Below, one piece after another: positions 1-12,295 of a stretch of DNA of 64,000 nt (positions are counted from its first letter, which is position 1; each line of letters starts with the position of its first letter). This stretch comes from Leuctra nigra. Its lineage: Eukaryota; Arthropoda; Insecta; Plecoptera; Leuctridae. Below the pieces are notes generated by a model. It ran no database searches. It saw only the letters and a program-made list of their open reading frames with translations, and was not told where the DNA came from. A program made the position numbers and the translations under genes. Where the stretch lies: assembly GCA_934045905.1 (NCBI GenBank), contig OW203768.1, forward strand, positions 15,218,316-15,282,315, in the 5' to 3' direction.

Positions 1-2689
1 CTGTGACGTGCTATGAGGGTAGCTCGCCTGCACAGGTAGACGCGTCCAGCTGTCTAGGCGGGGGAGTTCAACGGGCCGTACGGGGGGAGTATTTGTTATG
101 ATTTGATATTTCCCATTCAATAATTCAAAAATCAGTTCAATAATGGTTTATATAAATATCTATAAATATCGTTCAATACTGTAATTGCAACGTTTCCCTG
201 TAGTTGGCGGTAAGTTTGCCCAAGTGTTTTTACGTGCGATACAAATAGTGTAACCAATACTTATTTTTACTGTCTGGAAATCATCCGTATAGATATGAAC
301 CAAAGTACACCAGTGAAGAAAATCAGGAAATTGCCGAATTAAAATTCGCACAAAATATTCTCGTTTTAAATTGTGCATCCATTTCTTGTAAAGCTGGAGA
401 TATTTGTCTTTATAGGAAACTTCGCGATATACTTGTGACACCATTGAATTGTAATCTCTTCTTACAATTCGACAATTACAATTATCTTGTCACAAGAATA
501 ACAAATAAAAGCAAGTACTTTACACACACGATCTTAAAATCCGAAGAGAAACTGATAATCGCGAATATCAGGAATAAAGCTACATAATAAGCATGTCGGT
601 GTGCTCAGAATCTCTGAATACAAGACAAATAAATAATAATTAACAAACCTTCTGCTAACTATGAAAGATAAGAACTGAACATTTTGTACAAGTACTACGT
701 TGACAAAAAGCAAGAGATATTTACAGATTTCTGAGAATAATTAATTTCCCCGGAATACGAGCCTGTACAGGTAGCGCGTTTCCCTACCCCCAATGAAGTG
801 CGGTTGACTGGTCCCCTCTTAAGACGTCACGAAAGGGTCGGTTTACTCGCAGTAAAAGTGAGATAGAATGGTACACATGAGATCCAACATTTTTCAAAAC
901 ATATGTCTATATCAGAAACTGTATGAATCACCCACCACAGAAAATTTTTAGAAACCCGAACTATTACTTTAACCATTCACGAAGTCACGACTCTTTGTAT
1001 CTATTTTATTCTCCCTCTTTCGTGGTAGAATATCCTATCTCATTTAAAAATTCCACATTTTGTCAAGGAAAATCATCGTTGAAACTGGGAAATTATTTAT
1101 AAGTACATCCATACGGTACGTTCTAGGTTTTACATCGTGAGCATCCTTTATGAGCAGTGAAGTACGTGACTATTGTTAATTTTCTGATGTCATAAGGGAA
1201 TGTTTAAAATTGATGATCATTTACTGTGATTGTTGGTGGCAAAGGCATGTCTGGTTTCTTTCATGAGAGAAGTAAATCTTGTGTTTCCACATTTCTTGAA
1301 GTTGCGAATCGTAATGTTTTAGGACGGTTCAACGAACTGAGAGAATTTGTTACTCATGTTTTTATTCCGTAAGATCTAAGATGTTCTAAATTGCATACGT
1401 AATGTTTTTCATGTTTGATGCAAATGGAAGTAATTCGTAAATTCAATTTGTAACGGAATGCTAATGACTTACTTCCACATTTTGCAGCCTCGTTTGGCGT
1501 CACATGAAAACGTTCCATATGTTTCAAATTTGCCGCACACTAATGCGAACACGAAAAGGGAACTTTTTCTCATGTACGTCTAATGCGAATCAGATTTTAC
1601 AAACGCGAGTTTCTGCAGTTCGACATTCTAATAAAGTATATTACCGTGTTCGAAGTCGTGGTGTGGCTCAACTATTTTTACGTTCCCTTTTTGTACGCGA
1701 AATCACCTCTGTGCACCATAATTTATGTTCTTTTTTTTATAATATCACATATATGAATCACGTAGTATAAATCATTTTCAAAAAAGCACTTTTTACCGTG
1801 CGGATTTTATCATAACGATCAAATCATTTGAAAATAAAAGAGGCCGGAAAATATAATTCCTTATCTCTACGATTTCATTGTTTAAAAAATGTTTTTTCCG
1901 CCATGCAAAAAAAGAACATTTACGTTTGAATTGGCTTGATATCACAGCCTTGTGTAACATTTCTCCCCGTGAATTCCCACTGCCATCTAAACATGCTGGT
2001 AGAACTCGAATTCATATCACTGTTTTTTTTGTTCAAATTTCATTAGAATGTGTTATGAAGTTTTTAACGACTTGAGCATCGCGGGAGTAAAGTGAAGAGG
2101 CCGGCGCTTTTGTTTTCCAGGATTGAGCGTATGAAGAGGTGTTGTAAAGCTGACCTATCATTACGCGGCAATTTGTTCAAGAGATAGACTGGAATGTAAT
2201 GCGGAATATCTGAAAAGATTTAGACGCAGCTTCCAAATAGTATTTTAATACTCTTTATGGATGGGGACTGACGACTGACGAGGTCATTTTCCCGCCATTT
2301 ATTTGGCATCGATCCAATTTAATCCCTGGGGTATTAAGCAAATTATGCATTGTGAAATCATAAAACAATATATTTTGTGTTACTTTCGATCATATTTCCA
2401 TTTTGATCTAGTCGGGCGCTAGCTCGACGCTGCCAAGCACCGCTCTAATACAACGTGCGAGCTACTACCAGACTTATACTGCAAGCGCTTCGGGCCCGAT
2501 TTCGGGGTGTCAGTACGCATGCAAGCATTTAGAAATGAAAGTTGAAAACCATGGTTATCGGGTATATTTAGCCACCTGACAACACCTAACCAAATATCAA
2601 GGTGCTGCGATCATCCCTTCGGGGTGAATTTTGGGCCTCAAACATGCAAGGATTGACTTTCATGTTAGTTAGTTAGTTAGGCACGGTCA

Positions 2690-3480
2690 ATTTGTTTGCC
2701 CCTCTCCACAGGTTGAACGGTTTGTCCTAGAGAGTTGAAATTTGGCAGAGACATAGAGTCATATTTATAGCAGTGCCCTTTGAAAGAAAATCTGAAAAAT
2801 TTTGACCGGAAGTGAAGTTATTACAATTTTAAATTTTAAATATTTTAAAAGTCAAACGGGTCCATCGAGAGTTTTGAAATTTGGCAACAATAAAGACAAT
2901 GTATTGCTAGACACTCCACTTCAAGAAAAATCAATAAATTTAAACCGGAAGTGGGAAAATTATCAATATTTACGTTCCGCCCTTCTTCTTTGATACACTA
3001 AACAGCGGCTCTAATTCCCATCGGACTGATAGCTCATGTTAGGAAGGCAGCTGGCTTCGACATCTGCATAACACGTTCGATTCCCGATCCCTGAAAACTT
3101 TTTTTTTCATATATTATTTTTTAATTTGTATAAGCGATGATACCTTCATGGATATATATTCAAATGAGAGGTCCAGGGATGCTGTGAAGATCATCAATAG
3201 ACCGAAACATCGCAATCGCGGCACGCCAGTTGCCATCGTGAACACTGAAGATATCAGGGAATCAGGAATTGCGCACGTCGTTTTACGCTCCACCTTTCTT
3301 CTTTGATATACTACACAGGTTTATATTTCAGTGTGGCGAATTGGCTCGGTCACATGAGGCAAGTGACTTCGATCACGGCGTTGCCGGGTTCGATCCCCGT
3401 AACAAACGTTTTATTTTTTATCTTTTTATTTACTTAAAAAATGTTTAACCTTCTTGTGTATATATTCAAAATGTTAATCC
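2690..3480 (+). repeat. Repeat with duplicated tRNA-like modules
   Basis: Two diverged copies of a unit of about 200 bp follow one another (about 2965-3165 and 3283-3475). Each has a TTCTTCTTTGATA-type lead, then a tRNA-like stretch, then a T-rich tail ending near TATATATTCAAA. The first tRNA-like part has an A-box-like TAGCTCATGTTAGG (about 3031) and a B-box-like GTTCGATTCCC (about 3079). The second has TTGGCTCGGTCA and GGGTTCGATCCCC (about 3388). Upstream, 2700-2985 holds two related segments sharing GTTGAAATTTGGCA and ACCGGAAGTG. It resembles a tRNA-derived SINE head inside a larger interspersed repeat. I do not call real tRNA genes because no complete acceptor stem is evident. Confidence 0.5.
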
Positions 3481-3599
3481 GAATACATTCAACGATTACA
3501 TAGCTACTCTTTTTATTATTAAACTCATTGGACTCTAGTAATGATTGTCAATGTACACGTTGTACGTAAAGTTGTGCAATAAAACAATTCGTGGTCATG

Positions 3600-4165
3600 C
3601 TAATCAACAGAATCTTGGTGGCTCAGTTACTAAACTAGAAACCACACAAAAAAGGTTCCATTACTGGGTGCATAAGGTTGTCACAGCTTTTAATTTATCC
3701 GAATTATTTAATTATGTAAAATTCAGTTAATTAAGTAAATAGTAAAATTCAGTGAAGGCTCCATAACTAATATTCAGAGTATTAGGTGTTTACAACTTTT
3801 CATTTGTCACACTTATTTAATTATTTAAAATAGAGTTAATTTGTCAATATTGGTGGCTCAACAAGAAACAAGAACAACACGAAACAAGAAACCACACAAA
3901 AAGGCTCCATTACGTGCATCCATTACGTGATCACAACTTTAAGTTTCTAAAATAAATTTAATTATTTTAATTATGCAAATTTGTCGATCTTGATGGTTCA
4001 GATACGAAACAAGAAACCACACAAAATGGCTCCATTACTAGGTTTATTAGGTGTTTACAACTTAGTAAAAATTATTTCATTATTTCAGATGTTGTAATCT
4101 GTCAATCTTAGAAGCTCGGTTACAATAAACAAGAAACTACACTAAATGGTCCATGATAATTAATG
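3600..4165. repeat. Diverged tandem repeat, about 4 units of 120-150 bp
   Basis: Four successive units share a core such as GAAACCACACAAAA followed by GGCTCCATTAC and then an AATTATTT-rich stretch with GTTTACAACTT. The copies differ by many substitutions and small indels, so the array is old. Confidence 0.6.
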
Positions 4166-5324
4166 GACATCTGTGGGTATGAGAGATTTAAATTTCATTT
4201 CATCATCCAACAATGCTTACGTTAAAAAGTTAGAATAATAAAACGCTTTTAAATTGTCATGATTTATTTCCAAACTGTGAGTCAAAGTCTCATCAAGTGA
4301 CATTGTTTAATGGAAATAAATGAAACTGAAACTGATGTTCCTCCTAATCTGACACTAATAAAATAAACATTGTTTTTGAGGCGAACGTTATATACGAAAG
4401 TGGTCTGGCTTGTTTACATCGGCAAAACAATAATATTCTTCAAGTATCTAGGCAATAGCACGAAGTTGTTTCCTGGTTTGAAAATATGAAAATATTATCT
4501 TCCACAGCAACATCACAAAACAATATAATAATCACTAAATAAGATCAGTGGACTAATTAAAATGCAAGCTCGATAACTGTTTACAAGTACATATAGAAGA
4601 AGACAACAATACTAAATGGACATCGATCGTATTTGCCATGAACAAACAAATGTAAACATTAAGTTGACCTGACAGGGAGAGGCAGAGAGGTGGAGATGCC
4701 AGGTATAGGCCGGCCCATGCTATCCGTGTACATAGGCGAGTAAGGCGGGTAGCGTAAATTTCATCACCCGTCATACTCCTTCCCACCAGCACTATAAACA
4801 CCAGGTGGCTCAGCTAGTTAATCTTAACTAAGTTCCTTTTAAGTTACATTGCCTTCCAAAAACCATCCGGATTTTATTTAAAATGTGTTGTAAACATCTG
4901 TAAGCCTGCACGCTTTACCAATTGAGTTTATACTTCGGAACTTTGACATAAAAGAGTGAACATGGGAGAATTTAAAAATGAGGAAACGCATTTGCAATCA
5001 TCTTTCGTGTACCTTTCAGTTTACCTAGTGGCGACAAATACGCGTTTTACGAGATGAACGCACAAATTCCGGTTTACTCCGGAACAATACACCTACCATT
5101 TACGTTATTCACATGACTCAAAGCTGTGAACTTTTAACAAATTATAATTTGATATAACTCAAATTCAACCAAAAGAAATGGACCCTTTCGTTATACTAAC
5201 TTCGGAACTATTGAAATAAAAACAGAAAACTTTAGACAAGAAGTGACGTTGTTGGCGTTAACTGTAATGATAGGTAACACTTAATGATCAGTGAAAGCTG
5301 CTATAAACTTATACCCCATATGAC

Positions 5325-6056
5325 ATGTTGTACAAAAACAAAAACTTGTAAAAAAAACTGCCAAGCACCTTCCCACTTAAAACAATTGATATCTAAAAGA
5401 AGGGCCAAGCAATAATATATTGTTTAAACATTTTCGCACTTAAAATTCGTGAAATCATTTCGCCCAGTTACTGCCGCCAAGCACAACACTAAAAACCTAA
5501 TGTTGTGTCCAAATTTGAAGAATACAATCTAAGTGAACCATCATTGTAAATTTAACAAAATTATAAAAATTGAAAACGACTTCAAAATAAATTTAAAATT
5601 GAAATTAAAATATTAAAAATAAAGCTTGGCGCATTGAATTTGCACCGACCATATTGTAGACTTCCTCTATCTTCTTCCTACTCTCTGTCTTTCTTCGGCT
5701 CCTTTATCGTCATCTTCTTTCTTATGTTGCCTTCTTCTTGACACAATGCGCCTAGCTTTATTTTTAATTTTTTTAATTTCAATTTTAAATTTATTTTGAA
5801 GTCGTTTTCAATTTTTATAATTTTGTTAAATTTACAATGATGGTTCACTTAGATTGTATTCTTCAAATTTGGACACAACATTAGGTTTTTAGTGTTGTGC
5901 TTGGCGGCAGTAACTGGGCGAAATGATTTCACGAATTTTAAGTGCGAAAATGTTTAAACAATATATTATTGCTTGGCCCTTCTTTTAGATATCAATTGTT
6001 TTAAGTGGGAAGGTGCTTGGCAGTTTTTTTTACAAGTTTTTGTTTTTGTACAACAT
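5325..6056. mobile_element. Long-hairpin (foldback) element
   Basis: The two ends are near-perfect reverse complements for about 312 bp per arm, beginning ATGTTGTACAAAAAC and ending GTTTTTGTACAACAT. The arms enclose a loop of about 105 bp that is pyrimidine-rich (TCTTCTTCC-type). Arms differ by only a few changes, for example a one-base length difference in an A-run. No coding capacity is seen. The class is uncertain because no clear target duplication beyond one or two bases is visible. Within a transcribed intron it would fold into a long dsRNA stem. Confidence 0.8.
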
Positions 6057-6084
6057 TTATTTTAATTTCAATACACCACATAAA

Positions 6085-6560
6085 GTCTATCGATAGTTGA
6101 TCTGCTTCCGATTGGTTACGATTGGTTGTTCCGATTATGAAATATTGTCAGGTCAACATTGTCTCAATTTTTTGCCAAGTTTCAGCCAATTCCTCCAAAA
6201 GGTTAAATTTTATACAAATCTTCCGATTGGTCGAAAATCAAAATGCTCCGATTATGTTTAAATTTGGCATGGTGATCAAAGACCAACATTCTCATATTTT
6301 AGACATTTTCAACCCACTCGGTCAAGTATTACAGATTTAGTATTTAGAAACTTGTTGCCATTTTTTAGAGTTTAGAAAGAAATGAGATTTTTGGAAAAGT
6401 TCTTAAGTCACGACACATATGGATCTGTTATTCAGTTAGTCCAGAACACGGTGGTCCAGAACCAGAGTTGGGAAGATCCAAAGAAAATCGCATCGTGTTT
6501 GGCTGTGGATGCTGCACTGCACGTATATCGGTGCTCGCTCATCAACGCGTTACTCTGAGC
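6085..6560. repeat. Dispersed repeat, copy 1 (related to 50.2-50.9 kb)
   Basis: Shares ordered motifs with the copy near 50.2-50.9 kb: CTTCCGATTGGTCGAAAATC, a TTTGGCATGGTGATCA-like block, ATGGATCTGTTATTCA and GCTCGCTCATCAACGCGTTA. Fragments with the last motif also occur near 61.2 kb. No ORF or terminal repeats are seen, so it is left unclassified. Confidence 0.6.
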
Positions 6561-6667
6561 GTTTCCCTAGTTTTATCAACGATGCACCAAAAATTATTTG
6601 ATTTGTAAAATATCATATTTTGGTTGACGGGTTTACGTTTTTTTTTATAAGGACAGATTATATATAT

Positions 6668-6930
6668 TTAACGTCGCACTGTTCTGCAGCGAGGCTAATG
6701 GCGACGGATGAATGATTATGATGATGATTGGGAGATGATGGTGAAGAGTAGGTAAGGATGGAAGGTGGGAAGGAGGTGGTCGTGGCCTATTAGTAGGGTA
6801 CCTTCCCAGCATTTGCCTGTCGACTGAGGGATTACCACGAAGAAACCCCAGTCAGGAAGGACGGCCGCGGGAATCGAACCCGGGCCTCCGGAATACAAGT
6901 TCAGAGCTTAACCACTCACCCGAACGGGCA
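6668..6930 (-). mobile_element. tRNA-derived SINE, family A
   Basis: Read on the minus strand it begins with a tRNA-like head carrying GTGAGTGGTTAA (A-box region) and GGGTTCGATTCCCG (B-box). A body with GTCGACAGGCAAATGCTGGG and CCACCTTCCATCCTTACC follows, ending CAGTGCGACGTTAA. It matches the copies at 23.9-24.4 kb closely over its whole length. Confidence 0.85.
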
Positions 6931-7190
6931 TTTGGCATATTTTAAAAGACAAGGGGGGGGGGATATTTCTATTGTGGTATATTGTAACATCAATCAAAAA
7001 ATAATAATTCATATCATATTAGTTAACTTTCCTGCACGCCCAGTATTAAAAGGAGACATCGAGGAAACCAATAAAGTCTAGAATTGGATTTATCAAGCCG
7101 CAACTGTCACCCTTACCGCCATGTTATGAGATGAAAAGAAGATACTGTAGCAGAGCGCTTGCACTCTGACCTGCCCGTATGGATCTGTGT

Positions 7191-7214
7191 GGGGGGGGGG
7201 GGGGGGGGGGGGGG
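7191..7214. repeat. Poly-G tract (24 G)
   Basis: An uninterrupted run of 24 G, followed by a CpG-rich stretch to about 7300. Potential G-quadruplex; its length may be unreliable in the assembly. Confidence 0.9.
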
Positions 7215-8129
7215 CTGAAGTGTCGGTTAGGGAAATCACCGCCGCGCGCGCCCGCGCTGCTAACGAAGCATTCGCATGCCGCATGCAGACCTGCCGGCAG
7301 ATCCTCGACAGACGGATATGGTTTAGTACTCGAGGTTCTAACATGGAATGGCTCCTTGCTCTATGGTTCTGACAATGATGCTCCATGCGTTGTGGAAATC
7401 TGTCTCTAGGAAGTTGTAAATATTTTAAGTCCCTTGCGTAGTTATTAGCCTCGACGCTAGATGTCGCTTATACTACGCATTAGAGTGAGAGAGACAAACA
7501 CACGAGTGTTGACCACTATAGCGGATCTAGCGTCGAAGTTATGAACTATGTTTTGTCAATTTCTCTCAGATAATTTGTACCTTTGAGGTTCTCATACTAT
7601 AATGGCTATACTTTCTTTGGTTCCAACCTCTGCCGTGGTATAGATAAACAACGTCGCATGTACTAAATTCGCAACATTCGCAACTCTCTTTAGATTTTTA
7701 GAACAACGTGTGACTTGGTTTGTTTGCTATCGTTTTATTAATTGACCAAAATGTTTTATGACTGGTCAAATCCCATCCCTAACTTTGAATTACCCTCGCC
7801 TATGTGGTCTGTAAGCTAAGCTCTCGGCCGTTTTAGGAAATTGAGAAAGAAAATGATTTCATAAGTGGGTGTAACTTTGATAGGATGTTCACATCACATG
7901 ATCAGTCTGATTGTATATTAGTAGCACTTTTGTATGTTTGCTACTTGCATTGTTAATTAGGCGCCGGTTAATGTATTGTATACACCACATCAATTCCAGC
8001 AGATATTATTCTAGATTGTTAATTATATTGTTCGACATTCTATTTCTGGCTGCCCGTGTTCCTCCACTCAATGGAAACAATCTGTTGACTCGGGAAGTGA
8101 TGAAGCCAAAGCAAGGTCCTGTGATTAAG

Positions 8130-8245
8130 CCGTCTTCATGACAGGCGTCGTTATCACGTCGCCACGTCGACGCCTGACGAGCGTCGCGACGTCGGCACAT
8201 GACGTCACGGCGTCGCGCTCGGGTTTCTCGTCAACACGTGGCTGC
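8130..8245. promoter_or_regulatory. CpG-rich patch with CRE and E-box motifs
   Basis: A sharply GC- and CpG-rich patch in AT-rich intron. It contains a full cAMP-response palindrome TGACGTCA (8200-8207), repeated ACGTCG and GACGTC words, and CACGTG (about 8234). Candidate intronic enhancer or internal promoter; function is inferred only from composition and motifs. Confidence 0.35.
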
Positions 8246-8493
8246 TTTGTCTCCGGGAACAGTAGAGATGCTGGGAATCAAGATCAGGGACTTTATAGGT
8301 CCTTTCTGGGGGGGATTTTATCTCGATCCAAAGTTTTGATGCTTAATTTGCAATGCATTTTAATAATTTAAATCGGCATCAACAAACCAATCGACCTCAA
8401 TTTGCGTATTTCAAAATGTGTCACGAATAAAAAAATGGGAATGCCTATACCTTTTGTCAACGAAGTTGATAATTATTTGATATAAAGGGGTTG

Positions 8494-8546
8494 ATTGTAT
8501 TGTATAGTATTGTATTGTATTGTATTGTATTGTATTGTATTGTATT
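8494..8546. repeat. (TATTG)n microsatellite
   Basis: About ten units of GTATT with one interruption (GTATA). A second short array of AGTAAATAAT units lies at about 8688-8745. Confidence 0.9.
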
Positions 8547-9542
8547 TAATTATCTTGCCGTGGCAGTACAGTATGATACGAGATCGTCTGCAGTAATTAT
8601 TTACATGTATAAACAAACATGTTCACAGATAAAGAGAGAAGTTTTACAACAAATTAAAATTATAATAATACTAGAGGTATAGTAGAATAGAGTAAATAAT
8701 AGTAAATAATAGTAAATAATGGTAAATAATAGTAATAGGGAATTATACTACAGTTGACCATATAATTGAGTAATTTCACCGGTTTTTACCTAATTCTCCA
8801 GATGAATATCTATAAAAAAAAGTAAAGAAAAGGTTACAAAATTATGACGCAAAGTTAAGTGTTTTATTCTCTATACTATGTTGTTCTGTTGAATTTGTTA
8901 AATTCTGTGTTTATCTTGGGTCTGGACTGAAAACATTGATCCGCGTAATTCAGTCTTGACAAAAGTTCTGAAACTTTTTTCCCTGATTCAATCAGCCAGT
9001 TCGATCGCTCGGAAAGTTTTCTCCGTTCTCATGTAGTTTTATGATTTTCTTGTGTACGAGATTCCGTCAAATCTTCAGAGATTTCCTTCTAAAACTATGT
9101 GATTGGCTTTGGAGACCGAGAGGAAAAGTACACTTGGTTCAGAAGTGATTGACTGGAATCACTCGTATTCCCTTACTGCTTTTTTGACGGGTCGCTTTTG
9201 GAATGGACTTTTAGCGAGCTTTTTCTGAGTTATTCTTTGGTACCTACGACACATTCTCTTTGAGTGTTTTTAAATTTGTTTTTAAGTACCACTCTGGTAA
9301 CACTGATCAACGAATCGATCTGACATTGTGTACACATGACTAGTGGATAGACCAGACAGTTTTTTGTTAAATTCTCTCATTTATATAAAATTAAATGAAC
9401 ACATTTTCCTATCAAGTTTAACATTTTCGATCTATAGAGACCAATGTGATAGTGTATTTTTATAAATTTTCGGCAATATCGGTCAAGAGCTTTAATAGTT
9501 ATTGAAATGTTAAGCTTTTTTGACATGTCAGAATTGATCGTA

Positions 9543-10228
9543 ATAGCCCAGTAATTTAAAGCAAAAAAAGAGCTGAACCTACCACTAATTGCAACAGAAG
9601 GTTTCAATACATGAATCGATTCAGAAAAATGCCCTCTACAGCATATCCAAAATCCTCCCGAATCCGAGTGCCGGAAGTACTTTTTAATCACTTTTTAAGT
9701 TAATATCCCATGTTAATTCCATGTTCCAAAAAAAATAATATATATGTTACTCCTATTTTGACGAAACTTGGCAGAATTGTTCACCATCCTAAATAACACA
9801 AATAGCTCTCTTAGCATTTTCCTCTAAATCTCATCGTTTGGGAAATATGGAGCTCACAAAACATCAAATTACACTCAAAGTGGCATAAATCGTCGAAAAC
9901 CGACTAAAATATTACTTTTCAATGGGCCATATTTCCCAAACGATGAGATTTAGAGGAAAATGCTAAGAGAGCTATTTGTGTTCATTTAGGATGGTGAACA
10001 ATTCTGCCAAGTTTCGTCAAAATCGGAGTAACATTAATTTTTTTTTTTTTTTGGAAGGTGGAATTAACACGGGAAATTAACTTAAAAATTGATTAAAAAG
10101 TACTTCCGGCACTCGGATTCGGGAGGATTTTGGATATATTGTAGAGGGCATTTTTCTGAATCGATTTATGTATTGAAACCTTCTGTTGCAATTAGTGGTG
10201 GGTATAATCACAAAATTACTGGACTATA
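9543..10228. mobile_element. Long-hairpin element, family H, copy 1
   Basis: Imperfect inverted repeat with arms of about 310 bp. The outer ends read CCAGTAATTT and AAATTACTGG. Inner landmarks occur on both arms: AAAAGTACTTCCGGCACTCG, GGGAAATATGG and CTAAGAGAGCTATTTGTGTT, or their complements. The copy at 28.4-29.0 kb has the same plan. There is no ORF. One arm carries an expanded T-run near 10040. Confidence 0.8.
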
Positions 10229-10723
10229 AACCGATAAAGTAAATGTACGTGTAAACTATTTGGGTTGCTTTCATTCTGAGTGTAGATCAGGAAACAGTGC
10301 ACATGACCATGTTTCCTATGCACGAAAAATTCTCGATTATCAATGCGTTACAAAGTGCGTCTACTAGCTCCATGGGTAAAATGTGATGCTATATTGTAAT
10401 GCCGATCCAGTGGCCAAGTGGGACGTAAAGTCGACGTTCAAATGAGGATTCACTGAATAATTCAAATGATGGAAACAAACGAAAATCACGGAGGTAATGT
10501 CAGAATTACACAGTGAATTTTAATTTGAATGAGAGCTAAAATAACAGAATGTTATTATATATTTATGAAAAGAAAATTAAATATTTGCATTGCGCGGCAC
10601 ACAATCTATGAAAGTATACCACAAGGGAAGGGTGTTATTATCTACATGAATGGCCTCCATTGCTTGCATTATTATTGCATAATTGACGGTGAACAGCTAA
10701 TTTGAACTCGAACTACCGTTAAC

Positions 10724-11147
10724 CAGGGTATGTGATTTTTTTGATTTTTTAAAATAAAAACAAAAAAATCGGATTTATTTGATTTAAATCGATTAAAATC
10801 GTTTTTTGATTAATTTGATTTAAATTAGATTTTAATTGATTAAAATCGTATTTATATTGATTTAAATCGGATTTATATTGATTTAAATCAAAAACATATA
10901 TAAAAGAGTCAGAAGACGAATGAAATATTTGTGAAAGTACTTTATTATTTATTATTAGTACTTGCACAAATATTTTATTCATCTTCTGCACTTTTTTATA
11001 TATTTTTTTGATTTAAATCAGAAATATAAATATATATAAATATAAAAATAAATATAAAAAACTTGATTTAAATCAACGATTCTATTTAAAAAAAAAAAAA
11101 ATAATCAGATTTAAATCAATGATTAAAATCATTTGATATACACCCTG
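10724..11147. mobile_element. Non-autonomous hAT element filled with GATTTAAATC
   Basis: Begins CAGGGTATGTGATT and ends ATATACACCCTG. It is flanked by an 8-bp target duplication, CCGTTAAC (10716-10723) and CCGTCAAC (11148-11155), 7 of 8 identical; 8 bp is diagnostic of hAT. The interior is almost wholly copies of GATTTAAATC and variants in both orientations. No transposase is encoded. Confidence 0.85.
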
Positions 11148-11634
11148 CCGTCAACATTTGTTGAATAGATAAATATAATTATTAAGTTGGTTGGTTATAA
11201 TCAAACATCCAAGTCTACATCTTCGCAATCTTGCTTTTACCTCTGTATTGTCGTTCGGACAATCAAGTTCTGAAAAAATATTTCGAATTTCGCAAACCAT
11301 TTATGAGTCTACGATTATACCTGTCAAAAGTCCACATTGAAGTCTATAGTAAACGAGAACTGTTGGATGTAGATGGCCCCAAGCGATGGAGCCTTTTATA
11401 TAGATTCTATTCCCATTCTCTCGTTGTAAAAGAAGAACACTAAACAAATACGCGAATCGTTTCATTAATTATTCATTTTCGAGTTATAGACTCTATAAAA
11501 GTCTGTTGCCTCAATTCCCTGCCATCATGGGATATTCCCGACGATATCTCCCGTATTCCTGCTGGAATTCTTGCTCCAGGCTCCCGGTTCTTCCCGCTGA
11601 CTCGCTGGGATATGACTCAATAGGTCGTGACACT

Positions 11635-11652
11635 TGGCGCCCCCTGAAGTGG
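11635..11652. promoter_or_regulatory. CTCF-like site, candidate
   Basis: TGGCGCCCCCTGAAGTGG resembles the CTCF consensus core (complement AGGGGGCGCC). It is a single motif match with no other support. Confidence 0.25.
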
Positions 11653-12009
11653 AGAGAGGGGTTCGCATTATCTGTCCAATAGTATTCTTTCGATCTACAT
11701 TGTTAGTGCGCACCAAACCGGATTAAAAACGCACTTGACATTTACCCCGATCTCTTTGACGCGTTGGCATATCTGTCGCGATGTACTTCAGCCCTCTACA
11801 CGTTGCCATATCTCTCTCTCGTAAAAGCTCACTACACACGGGAAGTCTACGTTGCCATATCTATTGTTTTAATTCAAGGCCTCTACACGCCTCGTACAAT
11901 AGGATTGTTTAAACTTCGTTGGTGGGATGGGGAATAGAATGGGGTTATAACACGAAAACTGACATTTTGTTAAAATATGTCATTTCCTTACCTTGTAGTT
12001 GAAGACACA

Positions 12010-12295
12010 TTTAAATAATGGAATGAAAATAGTTCAAACTTGGCGGTTTCTTGAATGTAGGAGGCTGTGCGAAGTAAATTAATAGAACGAAACATTTAAA
12101 TAAATGGAATGAAAATAGTTTAAACTTGACTGTATTCGAGCAGGCTGTGAGAAAACGACACGAAGTTCGAAGTCGAAGAAGGCTGTGCGAATTAGTACGA
12201 ATAGAATATTTGAATAAATGGAATGAAAATGTAGCTACGTGGCTGTATACTCGAGCAGGCTGTGAAAGACGGCTCGCAGCTCGACAACAGGGGGG
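12010..12295. repeat. Three-copy diverged tandem repeat, about 100 bp unit
   Basis: Three units each carry AAATGGAATGAAAATAG (or a variant) followed by an AGGCTGTG motif about 40-60 bases later. The 81-residue ORF across part of it follows from the repeat and is not called a gene. Confidence 0.55.

Noticed and set aside
1504..2075. ORFs at 1.5 and 1.9 kb as genes
   Set aside because: No recognisable domains or splice context; length fits chance in AT-rich sequence.
3020..3400. Two functional tRNA genes
   Set aside because: A- and B-box-like words are present, but complete acceptor stems and clear anticodon arms are not evident; duplication with T-rich tails fits repeats better.
7093..7409. 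ORFs over the poly-G tract as proteins
   Set aside because: Gly or Pro runs come from the homopolymer; three overlapping frames are open only because the region is GC-rich.
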